Shown: positions 25,029 through 35,553, numbered from the stretch's first letter. The stretch: 64,000 bases of DNA from SHZI01 sp964417725 (GCA_964417725.1 CAYQIV010000009.1:49062-113061); one strand, 5' to 3'. A program made the numbers and translations. Notes: generated by a model not told the origin, from the sequence alone.

Positions 25029-25063
25029 CGCGCGCCTCCGTGAATTTCGTCGGGATCAGCGCC

Positions 25064-25987
25064 ATGGCCACAGCCAAACGGAAAGCAGGCAAAGCCGGCA
25101 TCAGGAATGTCGCCAGGAAGGCGACACGTAAGGCCCATTCGGGCAAGCCATCCGGCACAGCCAGGAAAAAGCCGACGTCAGCCCGCAAGGCAGCGGGCAA
25201 GGCCACACCGGCGAAGAAGGCCGCACCAAAGAAGTCAATCGTCACGGCGGCCAGAAACACGGTGGCAAAAAAGAAAACCGGTGTGGCAGGCACGACCAAG
25301 GCGACTGGCGGCAGGAAGCAGGCGACCGGCAGCCCACCCACGGCTGCCAGGGCCAGCCAGCCCTCCGGCAGAAGGCCCGCGGCAGCCGCCGCGGCAACGG
25401 CCGGGAAACCGGCCCCCCGCAAACCCTCACCCCAGGCGACCAAGGCAGCCGTGCCGGGGCGCCCGAAGGCCCAGAAAGCATCCGTGACCAAGAAAGCACG
25501 CCGATCGGTAAAGCCGATCCCTCCACCCAACCCCCTCGAACCGTCGGATTCCGACAACCTCATCCACGGCATTGCACCCTACCGCCCACGGCCGGGTGAG
25601 CCCTACATGAGCCCCGGCCAGTTGGCGCATTTCCGGGCGATCCTGCTCGCATGGAAACGCGAGCTCATGAACGAAGTCGACCGCACCGTACACCACATGC
25701 AGGATGAGGCCAGCAACTTCCCGGATCCCAACGACCGGGCGACCCAGGAGTCTGAGTTCGGCCTCGAACTGCGCACCCGGGACCGTGAGCGCAAGCTCCT
25801 CAAAAAGATCAATTCGGCCATCGAGCGCATCGATGACGGCAGCTATGGCTACTGCGAGGAAACGGGCGAGGAAATTGGCCTGCGGCGTCTGGAGGCACGG
25901 CCGGTGGCGACCCTGTCGATCGAGGCACAGGAGCGCCGGGAGATGACCGAGCGCCAGTTCGGCGACCGCGACGACCGCTACCGCTAG
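25064..25987 (+). CDS. dksA: DksA-family RNA polymerase-binding protein with Lys/Ala-rich N-terminal tail
   Basis: DksA binds the RNA polymerase secondary channel and, with ppGpp, adjusts transcription to growth conditions. This 307-residue protein has a canonical C-terminal module (about 185-300), with coiled-coil tip residues D221, D224 and A226 in DPNDRATQES and the LELRTRDRERKLLKKI arm. The zinc finger is degenerate: only C264 of the usual four cysteines remains, in GYCEETGEEIG, as in Zn-free DksA forms known from alphaproteobacteria. Residues 1-150 are a low-complexity basic tail rich in Lys, Ala, Pro, Thr and Arg, resembling histone H1. E. coli DksA has 151 residues. The ATG at 25064 is supported by a GGGAT ribosome site and the promoter upstream. 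Confidence 0.88.
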   Translation: MATAKRKAGKAGIRNVARKATRKAHSGKPSGTARKKPTSARKAAGKATPAKKAAPKKSIVTAARNTVAKKKTGVAGTTKATGGRKQATGSPPTAARASQPSGRRPAAAAAATAGKPAPRKPSPQATKAAVPGRPKAQKASVTKKARRSVKPIPPPNPLEPSDSDNLIHGIAPYRPRPGEPYMSPGQLAHFRAILLAWKRELMNEVDRTVHHMQDEASNFPDPNDRATQESEFGLELRTRDRERKLLKKINSAIERIDDGSYGYCEETGEEIGLRRLEARPVATLSIEAQERREMTERQFGDRDDRYR

Positions 25988-26266
25988 GGCGCGCCCCGCC
26001 CCGCCACGCCTTGGTCAAGGGAGGCGCGTGCACGCCCTCCCTGCGCACGGGCCACGGAAAGCATCGAACAGATGCGGCCAACGGCCTGTATTGCAAAGAA
26101 ATCAATCAGCCGCCCGGTCCTCTCCAGGGGCCTGGCCTGTCGCACAATCAGGCTGCACTGCGAACCAACCGCACTCCTCGCGGTCTATAGCCCCCGACAC
26201 CTGGCGCATGCCCCTGCCTCTTCGCGCCAGAGGCACACAACATCCAGACAGGGAGGCCCCGCCGCC

Positions 26267-26659
26267 ATGAGTGATCAACGACTGATCCGGAAATACGTCA
26301 ACCGAAGGCTCTACGACACGAGCCAGAGCCGCTACGTCAACCTGGAGGACCTGCGCGAGATGGTTGCCCGCGGGGGCACGTTGCGCGTCGTCGAGCAAGC
26401 CACCGGCGCGGACATCACGACGACCGTCTTGCTGCAGATCATCGCCGAAGGGCAGAAATCCGGCCGGGCCCTGCTGTCGCCGGAATTTCTTTCAGGTCTG
26501 ATCCGCTTGGCATCGGCCGAGCACCATGACGACGACCTGCCCGTCCGTCTGGACCGTGCGCTGCGCTCGGTACTGAGCCCGACCCCGGCGCGCAGCAGCG
26601 TTCCTGGCGGCCTGTCGGCGATGCCATTGACGACCGCGGCCGGTAGTACGCTCGGCTGA
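26267..26659 (+). CDS. phaR: PhaR-type polyhydroxyalkanoate synthesis regulator
   Basis: The N-terminal 60 residues match the PHB/PHA accumulation regulator DNA-binding domain, with the signature RKYVNRRLYDT at 8-18. A second short segment (LLQIIAEGQKSG...LLSPEFLSGLIR) matches the PHB accumulation domain. PhaR proteins repress phasin genes and sense PHA granules. At 130 residues it is short, with a Ser/Pro/Ala-rich tail. No phaC, phaA, phaB or phasin gene is visible in the window, so its target is elsewhere or its role differs. The ATG follows GGGAGG by 10 nt. Confidence 0.85.
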   Translation: MSDQRLIRKYVNRRLYDTSQSRYVNLEDLREMVARGGTLRVVEQATGADITTTVLLQIIAEGQKSGRALLSPEFLSGLIRLASAEHHDDDLPVRLDRALRSVLSPTPARSSVPGGLSAMPLTTAAGSTLG

Positions 26660-26676
26660 CGACACGACACGGAACG

Positions 26677-26710
26677 AAAAAACGCGGCAGGCCCGGCGAG
26701 ACCTGCCGCG
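26677..26710 (-). terminator. Intrinsic terminator of the rpsO-pnp operon
   Basis: On the minus strand, a 9-bp perfect stem (26702-26710 with 26683-26691) and a 10-nt loop are followed by six Ts (As at 26677-26682 on the plus strand). It lies 43 nt past the pnp stop and 18 nt past the convergent phaR stop. Confidence 0.9.
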
Positions 26711-26752
26711 TCCGATCCCCGGCCACGCCCGGGCTGCTGTTCAGCAGGGGCC

Positions 26753-28837
<2,085 letters not shown>

Positions 28838-28889
28838 GTTGTGTGTCCTTCGTTGTTCTGTGCGATGTTTCGTATCAGGAATAGACGCA

Positions 28890-28916
28890 GCGGCGGACGG
28901 CTCACGCCCCCGCCGC
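28890..28916 (-). other. Hairpin in the rpsO-pnp spacer
   Basis: A 7-bp GC stem (28890-28896 with 28910-28916) lies in the 107-bp gap between rpsO and pnp. No T-run follows. In E. coli this gap holds the rpsO terminator and an RNase III-cleaved hairpin used in pnp autoregulation; this stem may play a similar part, but that is inference. Confidence 0.4.
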
Positions 28917-28944
28917 AAGTCCTCCATCCGGAGCAGTCTGTTGC

Positions 28945-29214
28945 CTAGCGACGCAGGCCAAGCCTGGCGATAAGACTCTGGTAACGCGCGAGATCCTTGC
29001 CCCGCAGGTAATCGAGGAGCTTGCGGCGCTGGTTGACCAGCCGCAGCAGCCCCTGCCGGGAGTGATGATCCTTCTTGTGTTGCGCAAAATGCTCCGTCAA
29101 CTCGCTGATGCGGGCCGACATGAGGGCAACCTGCACCTCGGGCGAGCCGGTGTCCTTCGGACCCACGCGATACTCACCGACAATCCTGCTCTTTTCCTCT
29201 GCCGTACGCGGCAT
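28945..29214 (-). CDS. rpsO: 30S ribosomal protein S15
   Basis: This 89-residue protein has the same length as E. coli S15. S15 binds the central domain of 16S rRNA early in 30S assembly and contacts the 50S subunit. The family segments GSPEVQVALMSARISELTEH and KKDHHSRQGLLRLVNQRRK are clear. A GGAGAG site lies just before the ATG. A TACAAT hexamer at 29267-29272 on the minus strand could be the -10 of a local promoter, though its -35 is poor. Confidence 0.98.
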   Translation of the reverse strand: MPRTAEEKSRIVGEYRVGPKDTGSPEVQVALMSARISELTEHFAQHKKDHHSRQGLLRLVNQRRKLLDYLRGKDLARYQSLIARLGLRR

Positions 29215-29287
29215 TCCCTCGCTCTCCTGTAGGACGTTCCGGATTTTGACCCTGAATCAAGCGCGGCATTGTAACCGCCCGAGCCCC

Positions 29288-30250
29288 TCAGCGATAGCCC
29301 GCTCCCGGCCGGGCCGTCAGCAGCCGTCTGGGCTGCATCCGGCCATCGTCATCCACCTCGCCCATCCCGATGAACACCGGCCCGGGTGCGTAGAGTCTGA
29401 CCAGCCCGGCGGGGGCTGTGGCCACGGCCACGGCCTGGCCCTGTCCGGCGCGAAATGCATCGGCGGCGGAAAGCACCAGGGCCGGCCATCCGGCCAGCGC
29501 CGCATCGAGCGGGAGGAGCAGGGCATCAAGGCCATGCGGGCCCGCTTCCGCCATCGCCTCGATCTCACCCAGTGTCACCATCGCCTGATCGGAAAAGGGC
29601 GATACATCGAGCCGCCGCAGGGCCACGACGTGCCCCACGGTGCCAAGTGCCACGCTGAGGTCCTCGACGAGCGTGCGGACATAGGTCCCTTTGCTGCATG
29701 AGACGGTAAAGGTGGCGGACTGCGCATCGTGATGATCGAGGTGGAAGGCGTGGATCCTGACCGGCCTCGGCGGACGCGGAACCTCACCCCCCGCCCGGGC
29801 GATCTCGTAGAGCCGTCGCCCCCCCTGCTTGAGCGCCGAGTACATCGGGGGAACCTGCTCGATCTCACCGGTCATCTGCAGCAACACGGCACGAATCTGC
29901 GTCGCATCCATGGCCGGCACGGGTGCCGTCTGCACGACCTTGCCGTCGGCATCACCGGTATCCGTTCCGATGCCGAAAATCACCTCCACGCGGTAACGTT
30001 TGTCGGCCCCCAGGAGGAATGCGGAAACCTTGGTCGCCTCACCGAAGCAGATCGGCAGCATACCGGTGGCCAGGGGATCCAGGCTGCCGGTATGGCCAGC
30101 CTTGCGGGCACGATAGAGCCACTTAACGCGCTGCAGCGCGGCGTTCGACGTCATGCCGGCGGGTTTGTCGAGCAACAGGATGCCGTGAAGATCGCGCCGC
30201 GCGACGCGGCCCCCCTCACCCGGCCCGGGCGCCACCACAGGCCGCCTCAC
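29288..30250 (-). CDS. truB: tRNA pseudouridine(55) synthase
   Basis: TruB converts U55 of the tRNA T-loop to pseudouridine. This 320-residue protein has the motif I stretch GILLLDKPAGMTSN and the catalytic aspartate D58 in HTGSLDPLATGMLP, then a C-terminal PUA-like domain. The ATG overlaps the rbfA stop by 4 bp (ATGA). It sits in the conserved rbfA-truB-rpsO order. Confidence 0.96.
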   Translation of the reverse strand: MRRPVVAPGPGEGGRVARRDLHGILLLDKPAGMTSNAALQRVKWLYRARKAGHTGSLDPLATGMLPICFGEATKVSAFLLGADKRYRVEVIFGIGTDTGDADGKVVQTAPVPAMDATQIRAVLLQMTGEIEQVPPMYSALKQGGRRLYEIARAGGEVPRPPRPVRIHAFHLDHHDAQSATFTVSCSKGTYVRTLVEDLSVALGTVGHVVALRRLDVSPFSDQAMVTLGEIEAMAEAGPHGLDALLLPLDAALAGWPALVLSAADAFRAGQGQAVAVATAPAGLVRLYAPGPVFIGMGEVDDDGRMQPRRLLTARPGAGYR

Positions 30251-30648
30251 CGCGGCTCCGGCACATCATCATCGGCGGAGCCCATGGGCGCCGCGGACGA
30301 GTTCTCCATCGCCTGGTCGATGAGGTCATCCATGTGGCGCCCGTAGGCCACCAGCCCGTCGCGACAGAAGCGCAATGCCGGGACGGTCCTCGACGACAAC
30401 CCCTGCGCCAGCACGGTGCGCAGGAAGCCGGCAGCATGTTCGAGCCCGGCCTGGGCATTCGCCACATCCCCGTCGGCAACAAGGCCGCTGTAGAAGACAC
30501 TGGCGTTGCTGAGGTCGCGTGCCACGCGCACGTCGGTGATGATCACGCCGTGCACGCGGGGATCACGGACCTGGCGCTGGATGGCATCGGTCAACAGGCG
30601 CTGGATCTGCTGCTCGATCCGGCGGCTGCGCTGAAAATCGCGCGCCAT
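30247..30648 (-). CDS. rbfA: Ribosome-binding factor A
   Basis: RbfA is a KH-fold protein that binds the 30S subunit and helps mature the 5' end of 16S rRNA. This 133-residue protein starts MARDFQRSRRIEQQIQR and has the core segments DPRVHGVIITDVRVARDLSNA and RTVPALRFCRDG. The ATG at 30648 fits the family; the longer frame upstream overlaps infB. It lies 22 bp after infB and is coupled to truB. Confidence 0.95.
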   Translation of the reverse strand: MARDFQRSRRIEQQIQRLLTDAIQRQVRDPRVHGVIITDVRVARDLSNASVFYSGLVADGDVANAQAGLEHAAGFLRTVLAQGLSSRTVPALRFCRDGLVAYGRHMDDLIDQAMENSSAAPMGSADDDVPEPR

Positions 30649-30670
30649 CACGCACCAGCCTGCATGGCGG

Positions 30671-33217
30671 TCATCCGCTCGCGCTCCGCTCCACCGTGAT
30701 GCGCTCGTAGCACTCGATCTGGTCACCCACCTTCACGTCATCGTAGTTGCGGACCCCGATGCCGCACTCCGTACCTGCGCGAACCTCGCTCACATCATCC
30801 TTGAAGCGCCTCAGTGACTCGAGCTCACCCTCGTAGATCACCACGTTGTCACGCAAGACCCGGATCGGGTTGTTGCGCCGGACCACGCCCTCGAGCACCA
30901 GACAGCCGGCGACATTGCCGAACCTCGGGGAACGAAACACGTCCCGGACCTGTGCAAGGCCGACGATCTGCTCGCGTACTTCCGGCGACAGCATGCCGAC
31001 AACGGCCGCCTTGATGTCGTCGATCGCATGGTAGATGACACTGTAGTAGCGAACATCGACGCCGGACTCCTTGATGGCTGCCCGTGCGGCACCGTCAGCC
31101 CGAACATTGAACGCAATGATGACGGCATCCGATGCTGCAGCGAGTGTGACATCCGATGCGCTGATCGCACCGACCGACGCACCCAGCACCTTGACCTCGA
31201 CTTCGTCATTGGAAAGTTTGGTCAGCGCATCACCAAGGGCCTCGGCTGTGCCCTGGACATCCGTCTTGACCAGCAACTGCAGCGACTTGGCCTTGGTCGA
31301 CTGTATCTGGCTGAAGATATCCTCGAGCTTGACGTTCTGCTTCTGCGCCAGCCGCTGGTCCCGCTCCCTGTCCAGACGATGCTGCACCAGATCACGCGCC
31401 TTGCGTTCGTCATCGAGCGCGGTCGCATCGTCGCCCGCATTGGGCGTGCCGGACAAGCCAAGCACCTGCACCGGCTGCGATGGACCCGCTTCCCTGACGG
31501 GCTGACCGGCTTCGTTCTGCATGGCCCGGATGCGGCCGAACTCGCAGCCTGCCACCAGCATGTCGCCAAGGCGCAGCCGTCCACGTGTCACCAGAATGGT
31601 GGCAACGGCTCCCCGGCCCTTCTCCATGCTCGACTCCAGCACCACACCGGTTGCGCTGCCCTCGGTGACGGCCTTCAACTCGAGCACCTCGGCCTGCAGC
31701 AGGATGGACTCGAGAAGCTTGTCGATGCCCTCGCCCGTCTTGGCCGACAGGTTGATATACATCGTGTCACCACCCCAGTCCTCGGGGAGGAGGTCTCTCG
31801 CCGCGAGGTCGCTTTTGACGCGATCGGGGTCTGCATCGCCCTTGTCGATCTTGTTCACCGCAACGATGATCGGCACCTTGGCCGCACGGGCGTGGGCAAT
31901 GGCTTCCTCGGTCTGCGGCATGACCCCGTCATCGGCAGCGACAACCAGAATAACGATGTCAGTAACCTGTGCGCCACGGGCGCGCATCGCGGTAAACGCC
32001 GCGTGGCCTGGTGTATCAAGAAAAGTTATCGCCCCGCCGGGCGTCTCCACGTGGTAGGCGCCGATGTGCTGGGTGATCCCGCCCGCCTCACCAGCCGCAA
32101 CCTTGGTCCGCCGGATGTAATCGAGAAGCGATGTCTTGCCATGGTCGACGTGACCCATGATGGTCACGACCGGAGGCCGCGGCACCAGCTCGCCATCCGC
32201 TTCGATACCACCCAGAATCTCTTCCTCGACGCTCACCTCTCTGGCCGGACGCGCGACGTGACCGAGTTCCTCGGCGACAAGGATCGCCGTGTCCTGGTCG
32301 ATCATCTGGTTGATGGTCACCATGGTGCCCATTTTCATCAACGTACGCATGACATCGCTGGCCTTGACCGCCATGCGCTGTGCGAGGTCGCCAACCTTGA
32401 TGCTCGTCGGCACCTCGATCTCGTGAACCACCGGAGCCGTCGGCTTCTCGAAGCCATGCTGTACATCGACCGACAGCGAACCGGTTCGCCGGCGCACTTT
32501 CTTCTTGCGCCGTCTCGCGCTGGCGTCGGTGGAGACATGCAGTTCCTTGCGGCCATATAGCCCGACTTTCTCCTCGGGCGCCTCCTCAGGCGCAAGCTCC
32601 TGCTCAATCTCTTTCCTGATATCGCGCTTCTTGACCCCATCGCGACGCGCCTTGGCCTCGGCCTCGCGCTTGCGCGTTTCCTCGAGTTTCGCCGCCTCCG
32701 TGACCTTGGCGGCCTCGGCTGCAGCCAGTCGGTCCAGTTCGGCGCGACGCAGCGCCTCGGCCTCTGCCTGCTCACGCTCGCGGCGCTCCATCTCCTCGCG
32801 TTGCCGGCGCTCGACTTCCTCCTGCTCGCGGGCGACACGCGCCTGCTCCTCCTGGCGCTGCCGATCGAGCTCATCCTGCTGGGTCCTGGCCTCCTGCTCG
32901 AGCACGCCCCGGTTGATGTAGGTGCGCTTCTTGCGCACCTCGACGGAGACCGTCTTGGCCCGCCCCTGGGCACTGGCCACCTTGATCTCAGTCTGCGACC
33001 GGCGACTGAGCGTGATCTTCTTGGGCGCAACCGCCAGCGTCGAATCGCCCTGCCCATGCGCGCGTCTGAGGTACGACAACAGCTCCTTCTTGGCGTCGTC
33101 GCTGATGACGTCATCGGCACCGCTGACGGATATACCCGCCTCGTCGAGCTGGCTGATGAGCCGCTCGACGGGTATTTTCAACACATTGGCGAACTGCGAT
33201 ACCGTAACTTCCGACAT
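30671..33217 (-). CDS. infB: Translation initiation factor IF-2
   Basis: IF-2 is the GTPase that brings fMet-tRNA to the 30S subunit and promotes subunit joining. This 848-residue protein has an N-terminal IF2N module (VTVSQFANVLKIPVERLISQ), a long Glu/Arg/Ala-rich helical stretch (about 110-215), and the G domain with GHVDHGKTSLLD, DTPGHAAF and NKIDKGD. Domains II to IV follow. The ATG at 33217 gives the standard N-terminus; an in-frame start nine codons upstream is less likely. The initiator tRNA it uses is encoded upstream in the same region. Confidence 0.97.
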   Translation of the reverse strand: MSEVTVSQFANVLKIPVERLISQLDEAGISVSGADDVISDDAKKELLSYLRRAHGQGDSTLAVAPKKITLSRRSQTEIKVASAQGRAKTVSVEVRKKRTYINRGVLEQEARTQQDELDRQRQEEQARVAREQEEVERRQREEMERREREQAEAEALRRAELDRLAAAEAAKVTEAAKLEETRKREAEAKARRDGVKKRDIRKEIEQELAPEEAPEEKVGLYGRKELHVSTDASARRRKKKVRRRTGSLSVDVQHGFEKPTAPVVHEIEVPTSIKVGDLAQRMAVKASDVMRTLMKMGTMVTINQMIDQDTAILVAEELGHVARPAREVSVEEEILGGIEADGELVPRPPVVTIMGHVDHGKTSLLDYIRRTKVAAGEAGGITQHIGAYHVETPGGAITFLDTPGHAAFTAMRARGAQVTDIVILVVAADDGVMPQTEEAIAHARAAKVPIIVAVNKIDKGDADPDRVKSDLAARDLLPEDWGGDTMYINLSAKTGEGIDKLLESILLQAEVLELKAVTEGSATGVVLESSMEKGRGAVATILVTRGRLRLGDMLVAGCEFGRIRAMQNEAGQPVREAGPSQPVQVLGLSGTPNAGDDATALDDERKARDLVQHRLDRERDQRLAQKQNVKLEDIFSQIQSTKAKSLQLLVKTDVQGTAEALGDALTKLSNDEVEVKVLGASVGAISASDVTLAAASDAVIIAFNVRADGAARAAIKESGVDVRYYSVIYHAIDDIKAAVVGMLSPEVREQIVGLAQVRDVFRSPRFGNVAGCLVLEGVVRRNNPIRVLRDNVVIYEGELESLRRFKDDVSEVRAGTECGIGVRNYDDVKVGDQIECYERITVERSASG

Positions 33218-33252
33218 GCCACTCTCCGCTATTTGACCGACCACCCGCCCAT

Positions 33253-34767
33253 TCAGCCAGCAACCGTATCTTGCTGCTCCTGGTCGAACCAGTGGGCACG
33301 CGCCGCCATGATCAGCCTGGCGGCACGCTCTTCGTCGAGTCCATCGATGTCCGAAATCTCGTCGACGGCAAGGTCCGCCAGATCATCCCGCGTACGGATA
33401 CCACGCCCCGCGAGTTCAAGTGCGAGTTCGGTATCCATGCCCTCGACGGCCAGCAGATCTTCGGCTGGCCCACCGCTCTCCATGGTCTCCTCGCTGCGTA
33501 TGGCCAGCGTGATCAGTACATCGCGGGCCCTGTTGCGCAGTTCATCGACGATATCCTGATCGAACTCCTCCACCGCCAGCAGCTCCGCTGCCGGGACATA
33601 AGCCACTTCCTCGATACTGGAAAAGCCTTCCTGGACCAGGATCATCGCGACCGTTTCGTCGACGTCGAGCTTGTCCATGAACATCTGCACCAGTTCGCGC
33701 GATTCGTGCTCGCTCTTCTCCTCCGCAGCAGCCTCCGTCATGACGTTGAGCTCCCAGCCCGTCAGTTCGCTTGCCAGGCGGATGTTCTGCCCGCCCCGGC
33801 CAATGGCCTGGGAAAGCTTGTCCTCCTCGACGGCGATATCCATGCTGTGCCTCTCCTCGTCGACAACGATCGATGAAACCTCCGCAGGTGACATGGCGTT
33901 GATGACAAACTGCGCCGGATTCTCATCCCACAGGATGATGTCGACACGCTCGCCAGCCAACTCATTGGAAACGGCCTGCACACGCGACCCGCGCATGCCG
34001 ACACAGGCACCCACAGGGTCGATGCGCCGATCATTGCTCTTGACGGCGATCTTGGCTCTCAGCCCAGGGTCACGCGCTGCACCCAGGATCTCGATCAGGC
34101 CCTGACCAACCTCCGGCACTTCGATCTTGAACAGTTCGAGCAGGAACTGCGGCGATGTCCGGGTCAGGAACAGCTGCGGCCCGCGCGGTTCCGAACGCAC
34201 CTCCCGGAGTATGGCCTTGATCCGATCCTGCGGGCGGACCGCCTCTCGGGGCATCATGTTCTCGCGTGGGATGAACCCTTCGGCATTGCCGCCCAGATCG
34301 AGGTATACCCCGTTGCGATCGACGCGCTTGACTGCGGCGCCGATGAGCTCGCCGACCCGGTGCTGGTACTCCTCGACGACCTTCTTGCGTTCGGCTTCAC
34401 GGACCTTCTGAACGATGACCTGCTTGGCGGTCTGCGCTGCAATCCGGCCGAAGTCGACCGACGGGATGGGCTGCTCGACGTAACCACCCGGTTCGGCTGC
34501 CGGGTCGACATCGACGGCATCGATCATCCGCAGCTCGCGATCAGGCGTTTCCAGCTCGGTCGAGTCATCGGCAAAGACCTTCCAGCGGCGGAAGGTCTGA
34601 TACTCACCGGTATCCCGGTCGATACTGACCCGGACATCGATATCCTCGCCATAGCGTTTGCGCGTTGCCGATGCCAACGCGGATTCAAGCGCGTCGAAGA
34701 TGATCTCGGGCTCGACGCCTTTCTCGTTCGAGACCGCCTCGGCAACCATCAATATTTCTTTGTTCAT
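33253..34767 (-). CDS. nusA: Transcription termination/antitermination factor NusA
   Basis: NusA binds elongating RNA polymerase and modulates pausing, termination and antitermination. This 504-residue protein (E. coli 495) starts MNKEILMVAEAVSNEKG. It has an S1 domain, two KH domains (VGACVGMRGSRVQAVSNEL; EEDKLSQAIGRGGQNIRLA), and two acidic C-terminal repeats (DETVAMILVQEGFSSIEEVA; LALELAGRGIRTRDDLADLA) like those that bind the alpha subunit in E. coli. It lies between rimP and infB. In E. coli NusA autoregulates this operon through leader terminators, and two are present here. Confidence 0.97.
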   Translation of the reverse strand: MNKEILMVAEAVSNEKGVEPEIIFDALESALASATRKRYGEDIDVRVSIDRDTGEYQTFRRWKVFADDSTELETPDRELRMIDAVDVDPAAEPGGYVEQPIPSVDFGRIAAQTAKQVIVQKVREAERKKVVEEYQHRVGELIGAAVKRVDRNGVYLDLGGNAEGFIPRENMMPREAVRPQDRIKAILREVRSEPRGPQLFLTRTSPQFLLELFKIEVPEVGQGLIEILGAARDPGLRAKIAVKSNDRRIDPVGACVGMRGSRVQAVSNELAGERVDIILWDENPAQFVINAMSPAEVSSIVVDEERHSMDIAVEEDKLSQAIGRGGQNIRLASELTGWELNVMTEAAAEEKSEHESRELVQMFMDKLDVDETVAMILVQEGFSSIEEVAYVPAAELLAVEEFDQDIVDELRNRARDVLITLAIRSEETMESGGPAEDLLAVEGMDTELALELAGRGIRTRDDLADLAVDEISDIDGLDEERAARLIMAARAHWFDQEQQDTVAG

Positions 34768-34807
34768 CCCTGTTTACCTGCCTGCTCGGTATCACAAGCT
34801 TTCGCAA

Positions 34808-35275
34808 TCAAAGGTCCGGCACCAGCCGCATGGTTTCGATATTGTCGATAGGCGTGCGCAGTTCGCCATCTCCCTGGTCGTCTGGCTGCACGACAACCTG
34901 ATCGCCTTCGCGGCGCAGCAGCAGTCCGGTGAAGCGTCGCCTGCCGTCCAACGCCGTCTTCAGCTGCGCGCGAATACGGCTACCGGCAAAACGGTCGAAG
35001 TCTCCAGGCTTGACCAGCTTGCGATCCATGCCCGGTGAGGACACTTCCAGGTTGTACTGCTGGCGGATCACGTCCTCCACATCGAGCACGCCACTCACCT
35101 GCCGGCTGACGACCTCGCAATCATCCAGCGTGATTCCATCGGCGCTGTCGATGAAAAGTCGCACGACACCGTTACGCCCCCCCAGCCTCAGCTCTATATC
35201 AACGAGCTCATAACCGAGCGATACGATGACCGGCTCGAGCATCCCCATCAACTGCTCACGCGTAATGCCTGCCAC
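34808..35275 (-). CDS. rimP: Ribosome maturation factor RimP
   Basis: RimP assists early 30S subunit assembly. This 155-residue protein has the two-domain layout of the family, with LGYELVDIELRLGGRNGVVRL, ITLDDCEVVSRQVSGVLD and the signature YNLEVSSPGMDRKL. The start is a GTG at 35275 with only a weak ribosome site. It is the first protein gene after the tRNA-fMet gene and the two tandem terminators, so its expression probably depends on read-through. Confidence 0.95.
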   Translation of the reverse strand: MAGITREQLMGMLEPVIVSLGYELVDIELRLGGRNGVVRLFIDSADGITLDDCEVVSRQVSGVLDVEDVIRQQYNLEVSSPGMDRKLVKPGDFDRFAGSRIRAQLKTALDGRRRFTGLLLRREGDQVVVQPDDQGDGELRTPIDNIETMRLVPDL

Positions 35276-35311
35276 TTTGACCGTCCGCGCCTGCTCCGTT
35301 CATCCGCAAAC

Positions 35312-35332
35312 AAAAAATGGGCCATTGGCCCA
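35312..35332 (-). terminator. Leader terminator T2 before rimP
   Basis: On the minus strand, a 6-bp TGGGCC/GGCCCA stem with a 3-nt loop is followed by six Ts. It lies 36 nt before the rimP start and downstream of T1, forming the second of two tandem intrinsic terminators between tRNA-fMet and the rimP-nusA-infB genes. Confidence 0.8.
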
Positions 35333-35390
35333 CCCTGCACGCTTGACCCCAAGGCGACGCACCTGAGCCAGACCTGACGCGCCGCCCCGC

Positions 35391-35421
35391 AAAAAAGAAA
35401 TAGCCCCATGAGGGGCTATTT
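35391..35421 (-). terminator. Leader terminator T1 after tRNA-fMet
   Basis: The stem TAGCCCC/GGGGCTA (35401-35407 with 35412-35418), extended by three A-T pairs, has a 4-nt loop. On the minus strand it is followed by TTTCTTTTTT. It begins 12 nt after the tRNA 3' end and should end most tRNA transcripts. Confidence 0.9.
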
Positions 35422-35433
35422 TCTACCATCGGT

Positions 35434-35510
35434 TGGTAGCGGGGGCAGGATTTGAACCTGCGACCTTCGGGTTATGAGCCCGACGAGCTGCCAGACTGCT
35501 CCACCCCGCA
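35434..35510 (-). tRNA. metY: tRNA-fMet (initiator, anticodon CAT)
   Basis: This 77-nt tRNA has an encoded CCA end. The initiator hallmarks are clear: three G-C pairs closing the anticodon stem (CGGGCTCATAACCCG) and no Watson-Crick pair at 1-72. Here the end mismatch is U1-U72, where E. coli has C1-A72. The T-loop is TTCAAAT, as in E. coli initiator tRNA. Its place upstream of rimP-nusA-infB matches E. coli metY. Confidence 0.95.
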
Positions 35511-35524
35511 CCCGAGGACGGCGA

Positions 35525-35553
35525 ATAGTAGCGGCTTCCATCGACAGAGGCAA
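35525..35553 (-). promoter_or_regulatory. Promoter of tRNA-fMet / rimP-nusA-infB operon
   Basis: On the minus strand, -35 TTGCCT (35553-35548) and -10 TACTAT (35530-35525) are separated by exactly 17 bp. The tRNA 5' end lies 14 nt past the -10, which fits a very short leader. The GC-rich stretch after the -10 (TCGCCG) is typical of promoters under stringent control. Confidence 0.75.

Noticed and set aside
25064..25520. Possible tandem-repeat array or mis-assembly in the dksA tail
   Set aside because: The Lys/Ala/Pro motifs recur irregularly at the protein level, but no exact DNA tandem repeat is visible and the frame stays open into the DksA domain.
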